64,000 nucleotides of DNA, taken from positions 28,425 through 92,424 of the forward strand of contig JAHBVK010000021.1 of the NCBI GenBank assembly GCA_019637555.1, read 5' to 3'. Made by a program: the position numbers and the translations under genes. Source of the DNA: Anaerolineae bacterium. Its GTDB lineage: Bacteria > Chloroflexota > Anaerolineae > Aggregatilineales > UBA2796. Under the pieces are notes generated by a model that was given only the letters and a program-made list of their open reading frames with translations, made no database searches and was not told the DNA's origin. Below, in pieces: positions 43,370 to 52,167 of this stretch (positions are counted from its first letter, which is position 1; the number at the start of each line of letters is the position of its first letter).

Positions 43370-45079
43370 TCAGCTCTGACGCTGCTCGAACATCACTTCG
43401 ATCTGGCGAATCAGGCGTGAAACATCCTCATCAAAGCAGTCGTCGGAGCGCACCACTGCATCTGCATGGTAGAGCACATCACGGATCGAGGGCGGCAGTT
43501 GATCGACTTTTAAGCCAGTGACACCATCGACGAAGACGGGGATCACAGGCAGATCGGCTTCGATAGCTGCCTCCAGCGCCGCGCGGACGGTATCGTTGAG
43601 GCGCTCGATCTTGCGATTGCCAAACTGATCGACCGCATCCAGCCAATACTTGCCGATCACCAGCACCAGCACTGTGCCCTGCTTGAACAGGTCGCGATAA
43701 TGCTTCTTCACGTTGGTGCCAATGTGAATTTCTTCGCGCTGGCTGATCACTGCCTTAGCGCCGAAATGCTTGCGGAAGTGGGCAAGTATTTGATCCGCCG
43801 TATGACCGGAATCATCGGTGCGGTAGGAGATGAATAGCTGAAGTTTGTCTTGACTCGACAGCCGTGCACGGATCAAGTTGACATCGGCAGGCGGGCGACC
43901 AATGTTGCGGGTTAAATGCTCGTCGGTCAGCATGTTGAGGATGCGCTCACCGGGCACTGCCACGCGCGTTTCTTCCTGCACATCAATGTAGGGCGAGACG
44001 GAATCCGTCGGTGGTGTGCGGGGCGCGGGCGCAGCCACCGGAATCGGCGTCAGTGGTTCTGATCCGGCGGCAAGGGCTGGCGTCCGCTGGCTGATCTCCG
44101 GCTGCTGAAACGAGGGCGTCGCCTCGTCACCGAGCATCTTCTTGAGCACGCGGGCACGCGACGACGGCAGATCGAAGCGGCGCGGCGAATTGTGATCGAC
44201 ATTGCGAATGGCAGTCTCGAAGGCTTCGGCAAAGCCGAGGCAGGTGGCAAAACGCTGACTGCCGCGCTTTGCCAGCGCCCGTTCCAGCACTTCAGTGACA
44301 GCGGGCGGAATCTCAGAGCGCACCAGATGGGCGGGTACGGGCATTTCGTAGAGATGTTTGTGGCGCATCCGGTGTTCTTCGTTGGGACCGACATCGTAGG
44401 GCGCTTCGCCCGTGATCAGCGTGTACATGATCAAGCCGAGGGCGTACTGGTCGATAGCGGGCGTGATTTTGTCGCCCTGCCACATTTCCGGCGCGATGTA
44501 GGCATAAGTGCCCATCACCGTGTTCGCTTCGTCGTTCTGTGTCCCTTCGGCTTCCGCTTTCGCCAGTTTGTCTTGCAGTACGGCGATACCGAAATCGACG
44601 AGGAAGGCGTTGCCCTGATCGTCGAACATGATGTTGCTCGGCTTGATGTCGCGGTGGATCACGCCTTGCTTGTGAGCATAATCGAGCGCGTTACCAATCT
44701 GCCGCAGCAGTTCAGCCGCTTCGTTCAGGGAACAGACGGGCATATTCTCAGCAACATGGTCGCGCATCCGATCCCACAGTGAGCCGCCGATCAGCAAGCG
44801 CATGGCGATGTAGCTGATGCCTTCGCTGAAGCCGAAATCATAAACGGGGACGATGTTGGGATGCGTCAGTTTGGCGGCGATCTCTGCTTCTTCGGTGAAA
44901 CGCTGCTTGTACTGCTCGCGCTCCGCCAGTTCCTGACGCAGCACCTTGACCGCTACGTGGCGTTTGAGGTTGATCTGGTAAGCTAAGTAGACGGCGCTCA
45001 TGCCGCCAGTACCTAAAAGACGTTTTAATCCAAACTGGCCCAATCGCTGCCCAGTGAGGTTCTGAATATTTATTCCCAT
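43370..45079 (-). CDS. Ser/Thr protein kinase fused to a C-terminal TIR domain
   Basis: The 569-residue soluble protein has a PknB-type kinase (residues ~15-285: GTGGMSAVYLAYQ, VAVKVL, HRDIKPSNIMFDDQG, DFGIA, YIAPEMWQG) and a Pro-rich linker. From ~405 it has a TIR domain (KLQLFISYRTDDSGHTADQILAHFRKHFG, GTVLVLVIGKYWL, LPVIPVFVDG). In the TIR helix matching VRxE of catalytic TIRs it reads VRAALEAA, so the usual glutamate is replaced and NADase activity is doubtful. The TIR may instead recruit partners. It lacks the membrane segment and propeller of the paralogous kinase at 12540. It is divergent from the zinc-TIR gene at 45317. Confidence 0.92.
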   Translation of the reverse strand: MGINIQNLTGQRLGQFGLKRLLGTGGMSAVYLAYQINLKRHVAVKVLRQELAEREQYKQRFTEEAEIAAKLTHPNIVPVYDFGFSEGISYIAMRLLIGGSLWDRMRDHVAENMPVCSLNEAAELLRQIGNALDYAHKQGVIHRDIKPSNIMFDDQGNAFLVDFGIAVLQDKLAKAEAEGTQNDEANTVMGTYAYIAPEMWQGDKITPAIDQYALGLIMYTLITGEAPYDVGPNEEHRMRHKHLYEMPVPAHLVRSEIPPAVTEVLERALAKRGSQRFATCLGFAEAFETAIRNVDHNSPRRFDLPSSRARVLKKMLGDEATPSFQQPEISQRTPALAAGSEPLTPIPVAAPAPRTPPTDSVSPYIDVQEETRVAVPGERILNMLTDEHLTRNIGRPPADVNLIRARLSSQDKLQLFISYRTDDSGHTADQILAHFRKHFGAKAVISQREEIHIGTNVKKHYRDLFKQGTVLVLVIGKYWLDAVDQFGNRKIERLNDTVRAALEAAIEADLPVIPVFVDGVTGLKVDQLPPSIRDVLYHADAVVRSDDCFDEDVSRLIRQIEVMFEQRQS

Positions 45080-45316
45080 GACGGATCGGTGGACCTCAAA
45101 ACTTGCGGATGTCGCACGTCACTTAATAATTTGAGTATATGTTGAGCATTAAGTTAGAGTCAAGTTTCTTAATTGTTACAAGCGTGTACAGTTCGTTGAT
45201 GGTTAGAATGAAGATTGTAAATTTTTAATACGCTCTTTATTGTAGTAGGATACAGCGATCACGGTAAGCTGTGTTAGACTTGAGTTAGAGCAGCGTTGGT
45301 AAGAGGTGAAGTTTCG
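45080..45316. other. AT-rich divergent promoter region of two TIR genes
   Basis: This 237-nt gap is much more AT-rich than its surroundings and must hold both promoters. I found only weak hexamers (for example TTGTAA at 45215 and TATTGT at 45238 on the plus strand), so no exact site is called. Confidence 0.5.
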
Positions 45317-46015
45317 ATGGATGAACACGATCCGTTACGTAAGCAGTTGAGCCTGTTAGTGGACGATGATGTCGATGATATTGAGGATGATGAGGAATTA
45401 GAGCCGATTGAAGCGTACTGCGTGCGCTGCCGCCAAATGGTCGAAATGACTGATCCAGAGGCGGTGTGGACGAGCAAAGGTACGCCGGGAACGCGCGGAA
45501 GCTGCATTAATTGCGGTACAACGGTGTTCAGGATGGGCAAGACGCCCGCGCACGAGGCGATGGCGCGCCCGACGGCGATCCGCGTAGGGACGGGTGTGAA
45601 AGTCGCACTCGACGGCAAACGCAAACGCACCTTGCCAGCTACATATATCAATTTCGATCAGGTTGACGCGGAATTTGCGGAAAAGCTCGCCGTCGATCTG
45701 GAAAACAGCGGCATCCATACGTGGATTGAGACGGGCGAGGTCGCTCCCGAAGGCGAGGAGATCAACTGGGCGGGTGGTGTGCATCCGGCGCTCAAGGACT
45801 CGGCGCGGATGGTGATCGTACTCTCGACGCAGGCGGCAGAGGCGGAAGCGCTGACCAAAGCATGGTCGTTCTTCAAAACGCAGAAGAAGCCTATCGTGCT
45901 GGCGATGCTGGATGGCGTGGCTGTGCCCGATGCGCTGCGACGGACTCCGCGTTTCGATTTCCGCGAGAATTATAAGACCGCTTTCCGCCAGTTGGTGGCG
46001 GCGTTGAGCGACTGA
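45317..46015 (+). CDS. Zinc-finger (DUF5679-like) plus TIR-like domain protein
   Basis: The ~232-residue protein begins with a very acidic N-terminus (DDDVDDIEDDEELE) and a four-cysteine zinc module (AYCVRCRQMVEM...CINCGTTVF) like DUF5679. The C-terminal ~130 residues have a TIR-like order: ATYINFDQVDAEFAEKLAVDLENSGIHTWIETGEV, then SARMVIVLSTQAAEAEALTKAWSFF and KKPIVLAMLDG. The glutamate usual before the Trp of that helix is replaced by Ala (KAW). ATG 45317 has GAGGTGA seven bases upstream. The divergent kinase-TIR gene suggests one signalling module. Confidence 0.8.
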   Translation: MDEHDPLRKQLSLLVDDDVDDIEDDEELEPIEAYCVRCRQMVEMTDPEAVWTSKGTPGTRGSCINCGTTVFRMGKTPAHEAMARPTAIRVGTGVKVALDGKRKRTLPATYINFDQVDAEFAEKLAVDLENSGIHTWIETGEVAPEGEEINWAGGVHPALKDSARMVIVLSTQAAEAEALTKAWSFFKTQKKPIVLAMLDGVAVPDALRRTPRFDFRENYKTAFRQLVAALSD

Positions 46016-46021
46016 GTGTAG

Positions 46022-46756
46022 TCACGTTGATTTTCTGAGGCTGAGGTAGTGATCGCGCTGCGGTTTGTCGAGGTGTTCGATGGCATAGCGCAGCATGGTG
46101 CGCGGCATGGTAGCAGCGTGGCGATCCAGAAAAGTGAGCAGTTGCGCATGATCCTGATCACCAGCGGCACGCAGCCAACCGCCCGTCGCTTTGTGGATCA
46201 GGTCTTGATCGTCATCGAGCAGTAATTCCGCGATCTTAAAGGTGTCGCTGACATCGCCCTGCCGCAGAAAATAAGCGGTGCTGACGATAGCGGTACGGCG
46301 CTCCCAGATATTGCTCGATTGTGCAAGTTGATAAAGGAGATCGCGGGGTTTGTCGAACAGGTAGCCGCCGATCACGAACGGAGCGCTGACATCAACCAGA
46401 TCCCAGTTGTTAATGCGATCTATGCGCCGTAAATAGAGATCGAATAAATCCTTGCGGCGGTTCTGTGGTGTCTTTTTGCGCCTAGCTTGCTTATCCATAA
46501 TGCTGAGTGCGCCCGCTCTGACTTCGTGCAGGGGATTCTCCAGCAGTTTCTCGATCTCAGTTGGTGGCAGATCGATGAATTCCTTCGCCAGATCAAATAC
46601 CTGTCCCATGCGCACGCCCAGAAATTGATCGCCCTCACCGTACTGCCCTTCGCCCGATTTGAAGTAGCGTTGAATCTTCTGCAATTCTTCCGCTGATTGA
46701 TATGCTGTTAGCTGACTGACGAATTGCCCGGCGGTGAGTATGGATGGCATGTCCAT
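46022..46756 (-). CDS. AlkD-like DNA alkylation repair protein (HEAT-like repeats)
   Basis: The 244-residue all-helical protein matches the AlkD family of DNA glycosylases for alkylated bases: FKSGEGQYGEGDQFLGVRMGQVFDLAKEF near the N-terminus, LLENPLHEVRAGALSIM, NNWDLVDVSAPFVIGGYL and the WERRTAIVSTAYFLRQGD segment. It ends six nucleotides from the convergent zinc-TIR gene, so the two may influence each other by transcript overlap. Confidence 0.92.
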   Translation of the reverse strand: MDMPSILTAGQFVSQLTAYQSAEELQKIQRYFKSGEGQYGEGDQFLGVRMGQVFDLAKEFIDLPPTEIEKLLENPLHEVRAGALSIMDKQARRKKTPQNRRKDLFDLYLRRIDRINNWDLVDVSAPFVIGGYLFDKPRDLLYQLAQSSNIWERRTAIVSTAYFLRQGDVSDTFKIAELLLDDDQDLIHKATGGWLRAAGDQDHAQLLTFLDRHAATMPRTMLRYAIEHLDKPQRDHYLSLRKST

Positions 46757-46886
46757 TTATCTCGACTTTGAGCGATGGATGTCCAAGATTGTAGCGTGTT
46801 CATCAAGTAGCCGCAGTCAAGGCGATCCCCGTTCCGTCTTGTGATATTCTGAACAAAGAGGCTATAATTCCGGTCAAGAGGCAGCT

Positions 46887-47117
46887 ATGTTTCGCTATTG
46901 GATTCCCATCGCGCACGGTGCGCTCGGTCCACTGGACGAGCTGATGGTCGTGGCGGCGTTCGTCATCTTTGTGGCGATGCTGGTCGCACCGCCGCTGATC
47001 ACATGGATACGACGGCAAAGTAATGGCGGTGTGCTGCCAACCGATGAGCTGACAGCAAACAGCGATGCAGAGCGCAACAGTGCCGCCAATACCGACGATC
47101 ACTACCGACTCGATTAA
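46887..47117 (+). CDS. Small single-pass membrane protein upstream of the CopC/CopD gene
   Basis: The 76-residue product has one membrane helix (ELMVVAAFVIFVAMLVAPPLITWI), a basic stop-transfer RR and a hydrophilic Asp/Asn-rich tail. No family is recognised. It ends three bases before the start of the CopC/CopD fusion, so the two are surely co-translated. It may assist copper import or assembly. Confidence 0.65.
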   Translation: MFRYWIPIAHGALGPLDELMVVAAFVIFVAMLVAPPLITWIRRQSNGGVLPTDELTANSDAERNSAANTDDHYRLD

Positions 47118-47120
47118 AAC

Positions 47121-49343
47121 ATGTTAACTCTCCGTCAGCGCCGACTTCTGCTCTATCTGGTGGGCATCGCCGCCTTCATCCTCCTCAACAGCAAGCCCCA
47201 GCCCGCGCAAGCACATGGCTACATTATCCGCACGCTGCCGCAAGATCAGGCAGTGCTGGAACGTTCACCCGGACGAATACAAGTCTGGTTCAGTGAGGGG
47301 ATCGAAGCGAAGTTCAGCACGATCAGCGTGACTAATGAAGCGGGCGAGACGATACCCGTCACTGAGGTTGGATTATCTCCTACTAACAGCGCCCAACTGA
47401 CGGCGCGTCTGCCCAACGATCTGCCGGATGGTACCTACATCGTGCGGATTCGCGCCGCTTTCGCCACCGATGGGCATGTGCTCAGTCAAACGCTGGTGTT
47501 CTGGATCGGCGCTAAGACAGGCGCGGCTGCGGCGGAAGGTATCTCAGGACGTGACGCCATCCCACTGGAAGTGATCTGGCGCAGTATGCAACTGCCCGCC
47601 GTCAGCGTGTTATTCGGCTTGCTGCTACTGTATCAGGTGGTCTTGATCCCCGCGTGGGGCAATCCGCGTTATAAGGCGGGACTGCTTGCGCCGCGTGTGC
47701 TCAACCGCCTCAGCCTGATCATCTGGATCGCGCTGGCGGTGGCGTTGATCAGTACCGCGATTGCCATCTTGCAGCAGACGATGACACTGTTCGCCGCCGA
47801 TATGAACAGCGTGCTGCGCGATAATTTGTGGTCGATTGTGCTCAACGAGACGCAGATCGGCGGTGCGTTGAAAGCACGCTTGCTGCTGATCAGTTTGTCG
47901 GCGCTGGTGCATGGCGGCGCGGCGTATATTGCCAGCCGTGCGCCGGACTTCGTACGCCCGTTGTGGCTGGTGAATCTGTTCGTGATGACGGTGGCACTGG
48001 GGACGTTGAGCATCACCAGCCATGCTGCCGGAGCGACGCTGTGGAACATCGGCGCAACACTGGTCGATTGGCTGCATTTCTGCGCCAACAGCGCGTGGAT
48101 CGGCGGGTTGATCGGTTTGGCGGTGGCGATCCCTGCCGCGCTGCAACCACTAAACGACAACTCACGGGGCATCGCGTTGACGGCAGTGCTGCGCCGCTTC
48201 TCTCCGGTAGGTGTGATCACGGTATCGCTGCTGATCGTGACGGGCATCTTCAGCGCCGCGATCCAGATTCAGACTGCGCCCGATCTGACCAGTTCCAGTT
48301 ATGGACAAACTCTGATCGCCAAAGTGCTGCTGGTCGTGCCGCTGCTGCTGCTCGGTTTGTACCATCAGCGCATCGTGGCAGGCGAACGGATTGCGGCAGC
48401 GCTGCGGCGAATGCTGGGGAGTTTGCGCCTGGAGGCGCTGCTCGGCGTCCCTGTGTTGATCGCGGCGGCGCTGCTATCTTCGACTCCGCCACCTATCCCG
48501 CCCGTGACCACCTCGGCTGACGTGCAAAGCGTCGAGGTCGCTGATCTCAGCGTGCAATTGATCGTTGATCCTGATGCCGTTGGTGCGAACGCTTACGAGG
48601 TACGGATCAGAAAAGCGGGAGCGCCTTTGAGCGATGCACAGGTGTGGCTGCGACTGGTGCTGCCCTCACTGGATCGGCGTTCGGCGCTGCTGAAATTAGA
48701 GGATGCAGGCGGCGGAGTTTACATTGGCGCGGGCGACGAACTTTCCCGCGCGGGCGAGTGGTTGGCGCTGGTCGATGTGGCGACGGGCGGTGTGATGCAG
48801 CGTGCTGCCTTTCAGCGTAATGTCAGTGAAGTTGGCGCCATTGTCGGCGCACGGCAGCCCGATCTACTGAATTGGCTGGCATTGTTTGCGCTGATCGCGG
48901 TACTAACATGGTGGCTCGGCTTGGCGGCATGGCGGCGTTTGAAGCGGATGAAATTCCAGCGCGAAAGCGTGATCATCGGTGTGGTGGTGTCGGCGCTGTC
49001 ACTGGTGTTGATCGTCGGTGGTGCGTGGTTGGTCGGGCTGTCGATCTCGCGCGTGGATCAACTGCGGAATCCGCCGCCGAGCATCGTCAACGCGGTTTTG
49101 CCCGATCAGCAATCGGTGGAGCGCGGACGCCAACTCTACTCCCAATGCAGCGATTGTCCACCTGCCGACGCGACCTTCCTCAAACGACTGGAAACGCTCA
49201 AGGATGTTGATATTTTCGAGTACACGCAGCGCGGCGAGAGTGGCTTACCAATGCTGACGCTGGACGACACGGATCGCTGGAATCTAATCAACTACCTGCG
49301 CTCGGCAAGTTTCGTCGAATCCGTTAGTGCGGCTACTTCATGA
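47121..49343 (+). CDS. CopC-CopD fusion with FixH-like and degenerate cytochrome-like C-terminus
   Basis: The 740-residue protein has a signal peptide ending in QPAQA. Cleavage there would leave HGYIIRTLP, the N-terminal histidine that binds Cu(II) in CopC; DGHVLSQ supplies the second histidine. Eight helices of a CopD domain follow (DWLHFCANSAWIGGLIG), then an extracytoplasmic beta domain (~460-570), two more helices, and a ~70-residue tail. The tail (ERGRQLYSQCSDCPPAD...FEYTQRGESGLPML...WNLINYLRS) looks like a c-type cytochrome, but the haem motif CxxCH reads CSDCP, so haem binding is unlikely. Role: copper uptake or delivery, perhaps to a cuproenzyme. Confidence 0.88.
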   Translation: MLTLRQRRLLLYLVGIAAFILLNSKPQPAQAHGYIIRTLPQDQAVLERSPGRIQVWFSEGIEAKFSTISVTNEAGETIPVTEVGLSPTNSAQLTARLPNDLPDGTYIVRIRAAFATDGHVLSQTLVFWIGAKTGAAAAEGISGRDAIPLEVIWRSMQLPAVSVLFGLLLLYQVVLIPAWGNPRYKAGLLAPRVLNRLSLIIWIALAVALISTAIAILQQTMTLFAADMNSVLRDNLWSIVLNETQIGGALKARLLLISLSALVHGGAAYIASRAPDFVRPLWLVNLFVMTVALGTLSITSHAAGATLWNIGATLVDWLHFCANSAWIGGLIGLAVAIPAALQPLNDNSRGIALTAVLRRFSPVGVITVSLLIVTGIFSAAIQIQTAPDLTSSSYGQTLIAKVLLVVPLLLLGLYHQRIVAGERIAAALRRMLGSLRLEALLGVPVLIAAALLSSTPPPIPPVTTSADVQSVEVADLSVQLIVDPDAVGANAYEVRIRKAGAPLSDAQVWLRLVLPSLDRRSALLKLEDAGGGVYIGAGDELSRAGEWLALVDVATGGVMQRAAFQRNVSEVGAIVGARQPDLLNWLALFALIAVLTWWLGLAAWRRLKRMKFQRESVIIGVVVSALSLVLIVGGAWLVGLSISRVDQLRNPPPSIVNAVLPDQQSVERGRQLYSQCSDCPPADATFLKRLETLKDVDIFEYTQRGESGLPMLTLDDTDRWNLINYLRSASFVESVSAATS

Positions 49344-49386
49344 GGAGACAGACGCAGTTGACGAAAGTTTACGTCTGCTGGATCAG

Positions 49387-49450
49387 CCCTCACCCCAACC
49401 CCTCTCCCGCAGGTGGGAGAAGGGCTAAGTTCTGCTCCCTTTGGGGTGAG
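49387..49450. repeat. Family (a) palindromic repeat
   Basis: CTCACCCCAA (49389-49398) and TTGGGGTGAG (49441-49450) are perfect outer arms around a CCTCTCCCGCAGGTGGGAG inner hairpin. It lies between the CopC/CopD gene and the glycosyltransferase gene. Confidence 0.8.
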
Positions 49451-49482
49451 AGCAAGCTCTACCATGAGGAGATTAGCCCTTG

Positions 49483-50436
49483 ATGCCCCGCGATCTCGCT
49501 GTGATTCTGGTGACGTGGAATGTGCGCGATCTGGTGCTGGACGCACTGCGGACGTTGATCGCCGATCTGGAGTCAAGCGGTTTAGATACTGGCGTGTGGG
49601 TGGTCGATAACCAATCCAGCGACGGCACAGCACAAGCGATCCGCGAGGCGTTTCCTGCTGTCAATGTGATCGAAGCGGGTGCGAATCTCGGTTTCGGCGC
49701 GGGCAATAATGCCGCCATTCGGGCGCTCGGATTCAAGGATCAGCCGACGCCTAATCCTGATGGTCCCCGCGCGGTGTTCCTGCTCAATCCTGATACGCGC
49801 ACACAATCCGGCGCGATCCGTACGCTGTATGACGCCCTGTTCGCGCTGCCGCAAGCGGGCTTAGTCGGCGCACAGTTGAGTTATGAGGATGGGGGTTTTC
49901 AGCACAGCGCCTTTCATTTTCCGGGCTTGCTGCAACTGCTGATCGAGTTGTATCCGCTGCCCGCGCGACTACATAATCGGCTGTACGAGAGCAGTCTGAA
50001 CGGGCGTTATCCGCGTGCGCTGTATCAGGTGGGCAAGCCGTTCCCCGTCGATCATCCGTTGGGAGCGACGATGATGCTGCGCCGCGAGGTGATCGAGCAG
50101 ACGGGCATGTTCGATGAGCAGTTCTTCATGTACTGCGAGGAGATCGATTGGGCGCTGCGGATTCAGCAGGCGGGTTGGCAAGCGTATGCCGTCCCCAACG
50201 CGCGGATCGAGCACTTAGAGGCGCGAAGTTCCACGCAGGTGCGTCCGCGCAGTCTGGTCAATCTGTGGACGAGCCGCTTCAAGTTATTCCGCAAGCATTA
50301 TCCGGCGTGGAAGCGGACGCTGGCGCTGTGGCTGGCGCGGATCGGGATGCGGCTAAAGCTGTGGGATGCCACGATCACGCCGGAAGTGCGCGAGGCGTAT
50401 CAGCGGATCGTGGCGTTGAGTTACGAGAAGTCGTGA
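49483..50436 (+). CDS. Family 2 glycosyltransferase
   Basis: The 317-residue cytosolic enzyme has a GT-A fold: LAVILVTWNVRDLVLDALRTL, WVVDNQSSDGTAQAIREAFP, GANLGFGAGNNAAIRAL, and the metal-binding DxD-like region FLLNPDTRTQ. FDEQFFMYCEEIDWALRIQQAGW follows, typical of rhamnosyl-type WbbL relatives. It probably adds a sugar to a surface polysaccharide. The start may be ATG 49483 or TTG 49480, with GAGGAG 12 or 9 bases upstream. Confidence 0.92.
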   Translation: MPRDLAVILVTWNVRDLVLDALRTLIADLESSGLDTGVWVVDNQSSDGTAQAIREAFPAVNVIEAGANLGFGAGNNAAIRALGFKDQPTPNPDGPRAVFLLNPDTRTQSGAIRTLYDALFALPQAGLVGAQLSYEDGGFQHSAFHFPGLLQLLIELYPLPARLHNRLYESSLNGRYPRALYQVGKPFPVDHPLGATMMLRREVIEQTGMFDEQFFMYCEEIDWALRIQQAGWQAYAVPNARIEHLEARSSTQVRPRSLVNLWTSRFKLFRKHYPAWKRTLALWLARIGMRLKLWDATITPEVREAYQRIVALSYEKS

Positions 50437-50843
50437 CGTGAGTGAGTGATCGGGGTAAGGCGAGGGCGGCAGCGGAGGAGCAGACGTAGACCGGAGGTTG
50501 AAACCTCCGGCTACAAAACCGTTGAAACCCACTGAAGTGGGTTAAGAGCAAAATGCACGGTTTGCATCGTTGTTGATGCTTCGTGACAGAGCCGAAAGCG
50601 AACCCGGCAATAAATTACCGGGCTGAACGAACGAAGTCCCTGCGAGACTCAAGCCTCAGATTTATCCATGAGAGTTAGTCCTGTTTCAACCCACTTCAGT
50701 GGGTTTACCAATTGTTGTAGCCGGAGGTTTCAACCTCCGGTCTACCTGTCCGGCGAGTAATTAGTACCGATATAAATGTGATCAGATTGAGGACAGAGTC
50801 AGAGTAGAATACGCTTAAGTGAAAGAGTGTGGAGTTAGTGATC
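50437..50843. repeat. 407-nt gap with an inverted pair of family (b) elements
   Basis: A minus-oriented two-hairpin element spans 50486-50543 (CCGGAGG/CCTCCGG hairpin ending CTAC, then AACCCACTGAAGTGGGTT). A plus-oriented copy spans 50688-50745 (AACCCACTTCAGTGGGTT, then GTAG at 50717 and the CCGGAGG hairpin). Between them lies the 50-nt repeat at 50601-50650 that is also found at 38171. The remainder precedes the thiolase gene and shows no gene. Confidence 0.85.
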
Positions 50844-52061
50844 ATGGGCGCAGCAACGCAGAAACAGAATGACGACATTGTAATCGTGGGGGCGGCGCGG
50901 ACGCCACAGGGCAAGTTCAGTGGACAGTTGAAGCCATTCTCGGCGGTGCAGCTTGGTATCGAAGCGGTGTGCGCGGCGGTCAAACGCAGCGGCATCGATC
51001 CGGCGGCAGTGGACGAGGTGATTTTAGGGCAGGTGGTGGCGGCGGGAGCAGGACAGGCAGTACCACGTCAGGTGTGGATCGGTGCGGGATTTCCTGATCG
51101 CGTCGGTGGGCTGGCGATCAACAAGGCGTGCGGCAGCGGCATGAAGGCGATCATGCTGGCGGGCAATGCCATCCGCGCGGGCGATGGATCGCTGTACGTG
51201 GCGGGCGGATCGGAGAGCATGAGCAACGCGCCGTATTTGGATATGGCGACGCGGCACGGTGCGCGCTTCGGCAACGTAGAGTTGAAAGACAGCTTGCAGC
51301 ACGATGGTCTGTGGTGCTCGATGGAAAATTGGCTGATGGGCAATGCGGCGGAATTCATCGGGCGGCAGCTTGAGATCACGCGGCAAGAGATGGATCAGTT
51401 CGCGCTGGAGAGCCATCAGAAGGCGGCGGCGGCAAGTGATGCAGGCAAATTCAAGGCGGAGATCGCGCCCATCGAGATCAAGGATCGCAAAGGCACGACG
51501 GTGATCGATAAAGACGAGCCGATCCGCCGCGAGACGACGCTGGAAGCATTGGCGGCACTGAAACCAGCATTTGAGTCGGATGGCAGCGTGACGGCAGGTA
51601 ACGCACCGGGCTTGAACGATGGCGCGGCAAGCGTGATCGTGACGCGGCGCGATTATGCCGAGGAGCACGGCTTGACTCCGCTGGCGAAAGTGGTCAGCTA
51701 TGGGCAGGCGGCGCTTAATCCGCAGTGGTTATTCTACGCGCCCGTGAAGGCGATCCCGGTGGCGCTGGAACGCGCTGGCTGGTCGATGGCGGACGTCGAT
51801 CTGTTCGAGATCAACGAGGCGTTCGCGGCGCAAGTGCTGGCGGATGTCAAAGGCTTGGGGCGCGATGGCTATGAGCTACCGATGGAAAAGCTGAACGTCA
51901 ACGGCGGCGCGATTGCGCTCGGACATCCTATCGGTGCAAGTGGCGCACGGGTGGTGGTCACGCTGATCCATGCGCTGAAGGATCGCGGCTTGAAGCGCGG
52001 TGTAGCATCGCTGTGTCTGGGTGGCGCTGAAGCGGTGGCGATGGCGTTGGAGATCGAATAA
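50844..52061 (+). CDS. Acetyl-CoA C-acyltransferase (thiolase)
   Basis: The 405-residue thiolase condenses or cleaves acyl-CoA units. It has [18 protein letters not shown], the nucleophilic cysteine in [37 protein letters not shown], the [10 protein letters not shown] histidine, and the terminal [15 protein letters not shown] with the second catalytic cysteine. The usual CxGGGxG is CLGGAEA here, a small deviation. GGAG lies nine bases before ATG 50844. It may serve in the degradative route of the carboxylase subunit at 40025. Confidence 0.94.
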   Translation: MGAATQKQNDDIVIVGAARTPQGKFSGQLKPFSAVQLGIEAVCAAVKRSGIDPAAVDEVILGQVVAAGAGQAVPRQVWIGAGFPDRVGGLAINKACGSGMKAIMLAGNAIRAGDGSLYVAGGSESMSNAPYLDMATRHGARFGNVELKDSLQHDGLWCSMENWLMGNAAEFIGRQLEITRQEMDQFALESHQKAAAASDAGKFKAEIAPIEIKDRKGTTVIDKDEPIRRETTLEALAALKPAFESDGSVTAGNAPGLNDGAASVIVTRRDYAEEHGLTPLAKVVSYGQAALNPQWLFYAPVKAIPVALERAGWSMADVDLFEINEAFAAQVLADVKGLGRDGYELPMEKLNVNGGAIALGHPIGASGARVVVTLIHALKDRGLKRGVASLCLGGAEAVAMALEIE

Positions 52062-52167
52062 ACTTGCGATGATTGCTACGCGGATTCCGATGTTATTGTT
52101 GTCTTAAGGATGCCAGAGGTTATGCAATCTCTGGCGTGATACTTCTGATCTACCAGAGGATGTGCGG

